From NCBI GenBank assembly GCA_963576735.1, contig OY755179.1, forward strand, positions 4,774,001-4,838,000: a stretch of 64,000 nt of DNA, given 5' to 3'. Origin of the DNA: Bedellia somnulentella (Eukaryota > Arthropoda > Insecta > Lepidoptera > Bedelliidae). A model generated the notes under the pieces. It made no database searches, was not told the DNA's origin, and saw only the letters and a list, made by a program, of their open reading frames with translations. Positions 13,044 through 21,488 of the stretch are shown here, one piece after another; positions within the stretch are counted from its first letter, which is position 1, and each line of letters starts with the position of its first letter. A program made the position numbers and the translations under genes.

Positions 13044-13711
13044 CATACATCGGGGTTTTCGGTGCGGGAATGATTTAAGAAAGAGTAGAGATAAACAGAT
13101 AGGTTAGTCTGAAAAAGTATTATATTATGCTTAATGAATACCTACCTCTCTGCGACAGTTTGCATATATATGCGAGTGTAAATGCGACAGCTCATAATAT
13201 ACACTCTATTAAATAATAAAAAAACAAATATATATTTATATAACTTTGAAGTTTTAGTAGTTGTCGCGGTGTTCTGAATAAACTATTAATATTTTTTTCT
13301 ATATTTGGAACGGTTAATCTGCGACGTCTTGCTGAAAATATCCATTTCAACGTACTGAACGATCTTTCCACATCGGCAGTTGCAATAGGTGCATATTTAA
13401 AATTTTTGAAGGAATCTATTGTTGCACGCAAAGTTGGTGATCGCAGTTCTATTTATTTGCCTTGTAATAATTCGTTCATATTTTTTAGTGTACTATAGCC
13501 AGAATTCTTTTCTAAAACCAACTTCAGTTTATTAAAAATACGTTTTCCTTTTACGCTCAAGTTTAATTTGGAAATATCTTGATAGGTTTTATGAACAATT
13601 TTTGATTATCGCTGATTGACAGATACTTATTTATATCTACATTCTGTTTTAAGACAATATCTACTCTTTGGCTAATGTCAACCATTCCCGCACCGAAAAC
13701 CCCGATGTATG
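13044..13711 (-). mobile_element. 668-bp hAT transposon relic with transposase C-terminus
   Basis: Ends CATACATCGGGGTTTTCGGT and complement, TIRs about 29 bp, flanked by the 8-bp duplication ATTATAAT (13036-13043, 13712-13719). On the minus strand 13431-13192 encodes a remnant containing ADVERSFSTLK and ARRRRLTVPN, the hAT dimerisation region. More transposase sequence with a stop extends to about 13560 (VLEKNSGYSTLKNMNELL). The catalytic core is missing. Confidence 0.9.
13192..13431 (-). pseudogene. hAT transposase C-terminal fragment
   Basis: An open stretch of 79 codons matching the hAT C-terminal dimerisation domain pattern (VERSFS...RRRLT). It lacks the DDE catalytic residues and BED finger, and an in-frame stop separates it from the upstream remnant. 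Not a functional gene. Confidence 0.8.
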
Positions 13712-13754
13712 ATTATAATGTAATAAATAATATTTTACAAATTATTATGGTAAC

Positions 13755-13860
13755 CTTGGCAGCTCAATGGCATAGCCTACTGCCTCTGATACAATGAGCG
13801 ATGTATTCAAAGCCCGAGCCGGGCATTAACATTGTTATAGGGAATTTAGCCTGAAAAAAA
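13755..13860 (+). repeat. tRNA-like SINE remnant
   Basis: TTGGCAGCTCAATGGCATAG (box A) and GTATTCAAAGCCCG (box B), just right of the hAT relic. Confidence 0.5.
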
Positions 13861-14057
13861 TATTCATATATTATATACAGTTGTAGGTTCAAGTAAAATA
13901 AATATTGTTACTTAAAACAATTGCATATTTTGCAGACAAACACATTACAGTGAACCAGATTTCAATATGCTTTCTATTTCAAATTCAACCATGGGATAAT
14001 TAATTTATTCTTGTCTTGGCCATATGTCTAATAACTATCTGAATAATACATATATTA

Positions 14058-14222
14058 CATACACAGCCACATTTGGAAGTTGGTAAAAATAAAGTATCGT
14101 TGGTGATGGATCTCCAACCGCATCGCCCAAAAACCACTTACAAAAGGCCTATACCCTGAGTGGCCTCTTACGTAACCCGTGGGTAGAAAGGGGTAGTGAC
14201 ATTCCAGCACTACATGGCATAT
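14058..14222 (-). repeat. SINE-A, 3' part missing
   Basis: From GCCACATTTGGAAGTTG to GCACTACATGGCA. Confidence 0.8.
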
Positions 14223-14617
14223 AATAATGTTTTTATAAATTAGATTTCTTTCATAAAGTCATATGCGCCATAATATTATCTAAAATGTTTGTATTTTAGG
14301 CAAAAGAAGTGATTGTTCTAGTCTTGACACAGATAATACTCATAGTTTTGAGATAATATTGTTAGCACAATAACGCAACCGGCAACACTACATGTTTTTG
14401 CAACTTTGTAATACTTTACCACATAATACTTTTTTTATCTTAAATATTGTTGATAAGTAATGGTGTTGATCATATGAATTCTTAATTTTACTCTATTTAA
14501 CCCACATAAAATAAAGAGGAGGATAATTTTGTTTAAATATATTGATTATAAAAAAAAAATTGCTACTTTGAACTTTATTCAATAAAAGTGAAGAATCCAA
14601 CATCGTGATTTTATGTA

Positions 14618-15424
14618 TGTAATAAGTTTGTTATTTAATGAAACAAAAACCACGTTGTTGCTCTGTAAAAAAAGATTTATTTTATGTTATAAAATACATT
14701 TCTTACTTAATCTAGAACCTACATCAAACTAAACATTAAAAATACCATTAACTTACCTGTAAAAAAAGAAACAACATTAAAAGCTATTGCTTCAATAGGC
14801 TATTTGACTAAGTTTTGGAAACTATCTTACGGTGTCAATTTGTTTATAAGAAGCTCTAAAAAAATATTTTTCTGTCTTCATTTTAGCTATTTTGTTAAAA
14901 AATCGAAAAAGAAAATGCAATATTCAAATGTGCCGCGAAAACGTGACTTTAAGTAATATGGCGGCTGTAACACAAATGACGTCAATTCCGCATTAAACAC
15001 CAATGAGCGAAGCGATACAGTCAGTTTATGTACAATCTACGTCATTATAGAAATAGCCAATCACTGTCGTTTTTAGTCACGTGACAGTTGCATCAAAAAT
15101 ACTTATTTTAAAAGACGGATTTTAGTGAAATAATGCAATATTTTTATCTCGCATTATTACATATAGCTCCAAAACAGAAATATTAAGACTAATGAAATAA
15201 AAGAAATGTATATTTTTATTGCAGTCAAATAGCCTATTATAGTATTTTACTGATATTTCATTTATTTAACATTCAGCCATTTTCATTAAATCAAACTAGC
15301 GTGAGTGATGCCATATAGAAACAAGTGCTGCCACCACTAAAAATAACTCTTTGACAAAATGTCAAAGATGAACAATGCATGTAACTTAAATGTAATGAAG
15401 AGCAAATTAAGGTCTTCATTTACA
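14618..15424 (-). repeat. 3' LTR of the Ty3/Gypsy element (contains a 439-bp MITE)
   Basis: Outside the insert (14797-15235) it matches the other LTR at all but two positions by eye. Confidence 0.92.
14797..15235. mobile_element. 439-bp MITE inside the 3' LTR
   Basis: Terminal inverted repeats AGGCTATTTGACT and its complement (AGTCAAATAGCCT, with the right copy reading CAGTCAAATAGCCT). Comparison with the other LTR shows the empty site and a 2-bp AT duplication. No ORF. A 2-bp duplication suggests a Tc1/mariner-type relative, but the usual TA is not unambiguous. Confidence 0.8.
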
Positions 15425-15440
15425 TCTCCCCCCCTTCTCT
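15425..15440 (-). promoter_or_regulatory. Polypurine tract of the Ty3/Gypsy element
   Basis: A 16-base all-purine run on the minus strand (GAGAAGGGGGGGGAGA pattern) lies between the pol stop codon and the TG of the 3'LTR. It is the usual plus-strand primer for reverse transcription. Confidence 0.88.
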
Positions 15441-18400
15441 AGGCCATTACTGGTATAAGTTTGGTGATGTGAAATAAGTTTGATTCAAGCTTTTTGTATC
15501 CCGTACTTATCCTATATATTGAATCTGACAGTTTTTCTAAAATTTTGTAGGGTCCAATCTTTAACTCATCTAATTTCTTTCTATTTAATCTATTACCATT
15601 CTCTACATATACGGAATCTCCTTCTTTTAATATAATTTCCTTTCTGTTTTTGTCAAAAAGTTTTTTATTATAATTGTGTGATTTTATACTTCTTTGTAAA
15701 GCTATCTTTCTATCTTCTAATAAACCATTTGAAGTTTTTTGTTCTTTTAATTCTACTGGTAAGATATCAACAGCTTTCCCTTCCATTAAATAAACCGGGG
15801 AAAATCCAGTCACAGTATGTTCCGTTTCGTTATAACATTTAATACACTCATGAGCGACCGTTGTCCATGCTTTCTTATTATTTTTTTCGTTAAGTTTGCA
15901 TCTAATTTTGTTAACTATAGTCTGATTTAACCGTTCATTTAGTCCGTTCGAAAAAGGTGAATTAACTGCCGTGAATATAATAGGGATATTATTTTGTTTT
16001 AAAAAACTTTTGAATTCTTTTGAGTTTATACCTGGGTATTGATCAGATAAAATTATTCCAATTTTGTTATCAGAACAAACTTTTTTAACGAGCTTTATAA
16101 AATCATCTGAATGTTGTGTTTTTGATGTCAAAATGTAAGCAAATCTGGTGAAGTGGTCTACCAAAAGGTGTAGGTATTTCTTTGTAGAGCGAGAGCCACC
16201 AAAGCCACCTATGGTATCTATAGAGACAATTTCGAAAGGGTACGTAGCGGGACCCAAATGGGACATCAATCCATAATTGAATTTAGTTCTAGATTTATTT
16301 TTTATGCATATCTCACAATTGTTACAAACCATTTTAATATTTTGCAATAAATTTCTTGATGTATAGTATGGTCTTATTTTAGTTTCTATTTGTTTTAATC
16401 CTATGTGGCAGTATGAATAATGTATATTTTTTATAATTTTTTTACAAAATTCTTCAGTAAGTATAATTTTTTCATTTTTTCCTATCTTCTTGAAATATAT
16501 TTTATCTCTTAATATGAATTTGTTTTTTTGTAGTTGTATGTGTTCATTTTTGTCTTGGTCGTTTCGAATATCTTCTAGTTTAATGAAATTGACTACCTTT
16601 AAAATTTCCTCTTGATTCACATGTGGTTCTAATACAGGATTTCTGCTTAAACTGTCTGCTTCCAAATTATCTTTCCCCGGACAATATATTATATCAAAAT
16701 TAAATTGTGATAAATAATATGTGAGATCCCCTAATTCTTCGTCAGTCCTTGCCTTTATATTTAGTTTTTCTAGAGGTTTATGGTCAGAAAATACTTTAAA
16801 TTGTTTCCCTATGAGCCAATGCTGCCAATATTTGACTGCCTCTTTTATTGCCAAACATTCTAGGTATATAGCTTTTTTTCGTTTTTGACTATCATTTAAT
16901 TTTCTTGAAAAATATGCACACGGTTTTTCTTCTCCGTTTGGTTGTGGTTGTTTTAAAATAGCTCCTATACCCAGAATACTGGCGTCAGTATAAATATAAA
17001 TAGGCAATTCTGGGTCAAAAATTTCCAAAATAAGTTTAGAGCACAGAAGTCTCTTTACAGTATCAAAACATCCTTGACATTTTTCTGTCCAAGTAAATGT
17101 TTGGTCTTTTCTTAACAAATTATGTAAAGGATCTAACAAAACTGCTATGTTTGGTATATATTTTCCGTAAAAATTAATTTTACCTAAAAACTGTCTAATA
17201 TTTTTTTTTGTTTTAGGAATGGGAAAATCCTTAATGGAAATTAAATTATCTTTTAATGGAGTGACAGTATTATTTTGTATAATGTGACCTAGGTATTTCA
17301 CAGAATCTTGTGCAAAGTTACATTTAGAGAATTTCAACCTAAAGCCCTCTTTAGAAATTGCTTCCAATCGCAAGGATAAGTGTTCAATATGTTCTTCAAA
17401 TGTTTTAGAAAATACCAAAATGTCATCGATGAAATTCACTGTAAACTCAGATAATTTGTGTTTTCTTATAATACTTGTTAGTATTCTTTGGAAAATTGCA
17501 GGAGAAGTTTTTAAGCCAAATGGTAGACAGGTCCATTGCAAATGGTGTTCCTGTGTGACAAATGCTGTTTTTTTCCTATCTTCTACTCTTAAAGGTATAG
17601 ACCAGAAAGCTGAATTTATGTCCAAAGTGGAGAATAATTTGCAATTTCGTGTCTTAATCATAAAATCTTCTATGAGTGGAAATGGTTGAGATTGAGGTAT
17701 TACTATTTTATTCAAATCCCGAAAATCAATACATAGTCGAGATTTCCTACCTTCTTCCTTTTTATATGCTAATGTCACCGGAGCTGCAAAAGGACTATAA
17801 GATTCTTCAATTAATTTTTTTTCTAATAATTTTGAAACTTGGTGTTCTATCTCTTTCTTATCTTGAAAATTACACCTATATGGTCTTTTGTTGCAATATG
17901 TGTCTACTTTCAAATCTATATGTGCTTCATAGTCCTTCACTGTCCCTACATCATACTTATTTTTTGCAAATACTGATTTGTATTTACATATTAATTTATC
18001 TATTTCTGACTGTTGTTGAGTATCTAAATGATTGACTGAAATGTTGAAGTTTGTCACTTCTATGTTTTCATTGAAGTTTACTATATAATTATCATTATAA
18101 AAAAAATTTTGTTTGTTTTGTATTTTTTGACCTGTAAATCCAGGAATATTATCATTATTTTGTTTTGTCTCTTTGTTTAGTTTTTGAGTGATTGTTAAGT
18201 CTTCGTTTTGAATTAGATGAAAGGATTTTATGCAATCTAATCCAATCAAAAAGTCATAATCAAAGTTTTGTTCATCTATAACAAAAACATTGATATTTTG
18301 TTCAATATCAAAAAAAATTATCTTTAATTTTACAATTCCTATTGACTTTTTTACACCATTAATCGTTTTTAAATTTGTATGATCATTGTTATTGTTGTAA

Positions 18401-18525
18401 GAGTAGTTTTTTAAGGAAAATAACCTTGAATTAATTAAACTCACATTTGATCCTGAATCATAAACCCCCAGTGTCTCTATGGATTCATTTATTTTTAATT
18501 GTATTTTGATTAATGGTGGAATCAC
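15439..18525 (-). CDS. pol: Pol polyprotein (protease, reverse transcriptase, RNase H, integrase)
   Basis: 1028 codons, uninterrupted, in the -1 frame relative to gag. Order: aspartic protease with DSGS (about residue 23); reverse transcriptase with LCIDFRDLNK, FSTLDINSAFW, FGLKTSPAIFQ and the FIDD catalytic box; RNase H with YTDAS and SDHKPL; integrase with an H-x4-H/C-x2-C zinc region (HYSYCH, CNNCEIC); the DDE residues in VSIDTIG, ILSDQYPG and SNGLNERLNQ; and a C-terminal GPY/F module (KIGPYKIL). The first codon of the open frame is GTG and no early ATG exists, so translation must come from gag by frameshifting. All catalytic residues are present; the copy may be competent apart from its damaged LTRs. 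Confidence 0.95.
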   Translation of the reverse strand: MIPPLIKIQLKINESIETLGVYDSGSNVSLINSRLFSLKNYSYNNNNDHTNLKTINGVKKSIGIVKLKIIFFDIEQNINVFVIDEQNFDYDFLIGLDCIKSFHLIQNEDLTITQKLNKETKQNNDNIPGFTGQKIQNKQNFFYNDNYIVNFNENIEVTNFNISVNHLDTQQQSEIDKLICKYKSVFAKNKYDVGTVKDYEAHIDLKVDTYCNKRPYRCNFQDKKEIEHQVSKLLEKKLIEESYSPFAAPVTLAYKKEEGRKSRLCIDFRDLNKIVIPQSQPFPLIEDFMIKTRNCKLFSTLDINSAFWSIPLRVEDRKKTAFVTQEHHLQWTCLPFGLKTSPAIFQRILTSIIRKHKLSEFTVNFIDDILVFSKTFEEHIEHLSLRLEAISKEGFRLKFSKCNFAQDSVKYLGHIIQNNTVTPLKDNLISIKDFPIPKTKKNIRQFLGKINFYGKYIPNIAVLLDPLHNLLRKDQTFTWTEKCQGCFDTVKRLLCSKLILEIFDPELPIYIYTDASILGIGAILKQPQPNGEEKPCAYFSRKLNDSQKRKKAIYLECLAIKEAVKYWQHWLIGKQFKVFSDHKPLEKLNIKARTDEELGDLTYYLSQFNFDIIYCPGKDNLEADSLSRNPVLEPHVNQEEILKVVNFIKLEDIRNDQDKNEHIQLQKNKFILRDKIYFKKIGKNEKIILTEEFCKKIIKNIHYSYCHIGLKQIETKIRPYYTSRNLLQNIKMVCNNCEICIKNKSRTKFNYGLMSHLGPATYPFEIVSIDTIGGFGGSRSTKKYLHLLVDHFTRFAYILTSKTQHSDDFIKLVKKVCSDNKIGIILSDQYPGINSKEFKSFLKQNNIPIIFTAVNSPFSNGLNERLNQTIVNKIRCKLNEKNNKKAWTTVAHECIKCYNETEHTVTGFSPVYLMEGKAVDILPVELKEQKTSNGLLEDRKIALQRSIKSHNYNKKLFDKNRKEIILKEGDSVYVENGNRLNRKKLDELKIGPYKILEKLSDSIYRISTGYKKLESNLFHITKLIPVMA

Positions 18526-19655
18526 TAGTTTTTTGGATCTATTTCATTTAAACTCATTTCTAATTCAGAATGATTTACACTACGAATGGATTCTTTCTTA
18601 AAACGATCGTTATCTTTGTTCCTAAACCAACATACAGATTCTGGATGATACCGAGTAACTCTTTTCTCCTTTTCACAGATCCTGCATGCTTTTTCCCTAG
18701 TCTTATTTTCTTTAGTCTTAATTTCTACCCCCTGTAACATTCCATTTCTTTTATTCATTAAATATTCCAAACCTCGTATACTACCATACAAATCTTCAGT
18801 GTTCATTAATTTATCCCTGTCAATCTCATCCGCTACAAAGTTTGGTAACCCAGTTACTATTAAATCAATTAAAGTAGGTTTATCTATGAACTTATTCACC
18901 TCTAATAAAAGCCTCTCTTTTTTTAAAGCATATTCCAGTAACGAGCCCTGTCTGTATTTAAATGTAATAGCATACCTTATGGGTGTCCAGCCCTTGCTTG
19001 CATATGTCTTACAAAAGCTTGTTTTCCAAATACACCATTTTGAGTCAACTGTATGCTTAATAAGCATAGAGTTGTACCAATCCTGACAATAATCATCTAA
19101 AAATAATTTAAACATTTGAAATATTTGCAGGTCCTCGCATATACCTACACGAACACATTCATTTTCAAAAGTGGCCATCCACTGTGTAACACTTGTTGTT
19201 TTTCTTGTGAACTTTTCTAAAGCAAACTTTTCTGATACGCTCTTCAAATTGAATTGTTTACTTTCTTTCTTCGATTCAGAAAATTTTTCCAAGATTCTTG
19301 TCAATGTTTCTACAGACAATTCACTTGTAGAAACTCCCTCTTGTACTTTTTGTGTGACTTCCTCCAGTAAATACCCTTTAAATTGCATATTTCCATCTTC
19401 ATCCTTATATGTCTCACTTAAGTCTTGTGTCAATGAAATCCAAACTTGTCTTTTTTCATGCCGTCTTTGTAGTGTAGCTTTTATTCTTGAGAAAGCTTGT
19501 GTTTTCATTAAAACATCATGCAGTTTGATCGGCTGCAATTGATCGGGGATTGTGAATACTTTTTTTTCGGCGTTCGTTATTGAGGTTATACACAACATGT
19601 TTGACTTCGGGTCTTCACTTTGTTTCACAACAAATTCAAATTTTAACTTTTCCAT
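18525..19655 (-). CDS. gag: Gag of the Ty3/Gypsy element
   Basis: The first ATG is at 19655-19653 and gives 376 aa; the frame stays open upstream only through a TTG. The C-terminal third has a zinc-knuckle-like motif C-x2-C-x9-H-x4-C (CRIC...RYH...C). This departs from the classical CX2CX4HX4C retroviral knuckle and resembles the CHCC type described for CsRn1-type Ty3/Gypsy elements. The protein would form the particle shell and bind RNA. The reading frame is intact. The stop TAG (18527-18525) immediately follows the slippery heptamer. Confidence 0.88.
   Translation of the reverse strand: MEKLKFEFVVKQSEDPKSNMLCITSITNAEKKVFTIPDQLQPIKLHDVLMKTQAFSRIKATLQRRHEKRQVWISLTQDLSETYKDEDGNMQFKGYLLEEVTQKVQEGVSTSELSVETLTRILEKFSESKKESKQFNLKSVSEKFALEKFTRKTTSVTQWMATFENECVRVGICEDLQIFQMFKLFLDDYCQDWYNSMLIKHTVDSKWCIWKTSFCKTYASKGWTPIRYAITFKYRQGSLLEYALKKERLLLEVNKFIDKPTLIDLIVTGLPNFVADEIDRDKLMNTEDLYGSIRGLEYLMNKRNGMLQGVEIKTKENKTREKACRICEKEKRVTRYHPESVCWFRNKDNDRFKKESIRSVNHSELEMSLNEIDPKN
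18528..18534 (-). promoter_or_regulatory. -1 ribosomal frameshift heptamer A AAA AAC between gag and pol
   Basis: On the minus strand six A then C, in gag phase CCA AAA AAC followed at once by the gag stop TAG. Slipping back one base gives AAA AAA CTA GTG and enters the pol frame directly. A AAA AAC is one of the most efficient known slippery heptamers. A downstream stimulatory structure was not modelled. Confidence 0.88.
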
Positions 19656-19686
19656 CGTTTTCAACAGCTACAAATAATGTTGTTTT

Positions 19687-20691
19687 GTAATAAGTTTGTT
19701 ATTTAATGAAACAAAAACCACGTTGTTGCTCTGTAAAAAAAGATTTATTTTATGTTATAAAATACATTTCTTACTTAATCTAGAACCTACATCAAACTAA
19801 ACATTAAAAATACCATTAACTTACCTGTAAAAAAAGAAACAACATTAAAAGTAGCCGTGTGTAGGTCCGGCTCGGTGGATTCAAATGATTCGAATCCCTG
19901 CGTGAGCCTGATTGGCCTAACCGGCCCCACTCTTTCTTATCAGGTGCAGGTTCGCTTAACCGGGCCGCTCCGCACCGGCTCGGTTTTATTGTTTTCGAAC
20001 AACAGGCTCAGGCATCAGGTTCAGGATCGGTTCGATTATTACCGTTACATTTGCTTTGCTTGCTGAATGTGAGAGCGAGACAAGAATGTAATACAATTTG
20101 AACTCGGGAGACAGAGACGAAAAGAGAGTTGTCCTTTTTTGTTCTTTGTTTGCCAATTTCGTTCAATAGATTTATCAATATTTTCATAAATAATGGTGTT
20201 TATAGTGATATTATAAATATGATAGTGTTTTATGTTGTGTCACTTTCTGATTTGCATATATTTATGTGTAGATATTGTTATAAGATGTACATGTATGTCA
20301 ACAGCAATCATTACGTTCCGCGAAGTAAGCGTGGTATTTTTTGGTTGTTTGATTCAGTTCCGAATTTCTTAACCGAGCCGGATTCGATAAGCGGTCCGGC
20401 CCGGTTAAGAGGATTCAGTACCGGAACTGAGCCTGAACCTGGTGATTCGAATCCCCTCGCGGAGCTGGATCTACCCAAGCCTAATTAAAAGCTATTGCTT
20501 CAATTATAGTATTTTACTGATATTTCATTTATTTAACATTCAGCCATTTTCATTAAATCAAACTAGCGTGAGTGATGCCATATAGAAACAAGTGCTGCCA
20601 CCACTAAAAATAACTCTTTGACAAAATGTCAAAGATGAACAATGCATGTAACTTAAATGTAATGAAGAGCAAATTAAGGACTTCATTTACA
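19687..20691 (-). repeat. 5' LTR of the Ty3/Gypsy element (contains a 632-bp MITE)
   Basis: Outside the insert (19852-20483 plus the 8-bp duplication) it is about 365 bp and near-identical to the left LTR. The insert would lie within or near the promoter region and probably disables transcription. Confidence 0.92.
19852..20483. mobile_element. 632-bp hAT-like MITE inside the 5' LTR
   Basis: The 8-bp target duplication ATTAAAAG (19844-19851, 20484-20491) is single in the other LTR. Ends TAGCCGTGTG and CCCAAGCCTA form imperfect TAG/CTA inverted repeats. Subterminal regions carry many scattered copies of CCGGCTCGGTT and GGTTCAGG-like words in both orientations. An 8-bp TSD with TAG ends fits hAT. 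No transposase ORF. Confidence 0.82.
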
Positions 20692-20984
20692 TGTATTACA
20701 CTGAAACGTTTATCGTTGAAAAATAATATGCATTAGACAATGTGAGGACCTTAATAAAGAATTTTCAGATTTGCTTTGATGCTTCACTTATATGGGCCGT
20801 CATCTCACCCGTTACAGCTTATATACCTGAAGTGGTGATAGAGGTACCTTAACTTCTAAACATTACATGAATTGTGTTTCTCAAGTGGTGTTTAAATTAT
20901 CCACTTTTTATCTGGATAGTGGATACACACATATAATATATGATTTATAAAAACATCAACCCGGATTCCTCACGACATTCACTC

Positions 20985-21054
20985 CTATCCATACATATAC
21001 TCTCGCCGTTTTTCCACATTGGGTTAAGATTTCAATCATGGCAAACCTCTCGTC
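20985..21054 (-). repeat. SINE-B fragment
   Basis: ACATATACTCTCGCCGTT and CATGGCAAACCTCTCG, adjoining the SINE-C at 21069. Confidence 0.6.
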
Positions 21055-21068
21055 ATTTACTTACTAAC

Positions 21069-21456
21069 ATAAACATAACATACATAAACATAAACGTTCA
21101 CGCCGAATATCCCCGAGGGGGTTGGCAGAGGTACTAATACTTCTGAACATCACGTGAATTTGTCACCTGGTGTTCAGAGTACCCACGTTTTGCATGGACA
21201 GTGTACTCACGTGATAGGGGGCAGGCCTTTCGCCGTTTTGTACGAATACACTGTCACATGACTAAGTACAACTCAGCCATGTGGGTTTCCTCACGATGTT
21301 TTCCCTCACCGTTAACAACCATGATAAATTAACCACACATATGTCTTTAGAAAAGACAAATTGGTGTAGGCCCGACCCAGGATTCGAACACTAGTCGTTT
21401 GCACGATAACCGAGTGTTCTACCCACTGGGCTATCACGGTTGCTGTATTTGTATGT
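21069..21456 (-). mobile_element. SINE-C, full-length copy
   Basis: tRNA-derived head at the right (box A and box B complements in CTACCCACTGGGCTATCAC and GGATTCGAACAC), body and CATAA-type tail at the left. 14-bp target duplication ATTTACTTACTAAC (21055-21068, 21457-21470). The right duplication ends 18 bases before the exon at 21489. Confidence 0.9.
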
Positions 21457-21488
21457 ATTTACTTACTAACTTCTATTATTATTTGCAG

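Larger units (their letters stand above)
14618..20691 (-). mobile_element. Ty3/Gypsy LTR retrotransposon, nearly intact, both LTRs invaded by MITEs
   Basis: LTRs of about 365 bp (excluding inserts) lie at 14618-15424 and 19687-20691, beginning TG and ending CA, with a 4-bp target duplication TGTA at 14614-14617 and 20692-20695. The element reads on the minus strand: 5'LTR (right), gag, pol, polypurine tract, 3'LTR (left). The LTRs differ by one substitution (T/A near the CATTTACA end) and one base in an A run, so the insertion is young. No env-like ORF exists: the polypurine tract directly follows the pol stop. No TGG-type primer binding site follows the 5'LTR, so the priming tRNA is unclear. 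Confidence 0.95.

Noticed and set aside
17420..19542. Plus-strand ORFs of 89-123 codons
   Set aside because: They lie antisense inside the gag and pol genes and show no protein family pattern.
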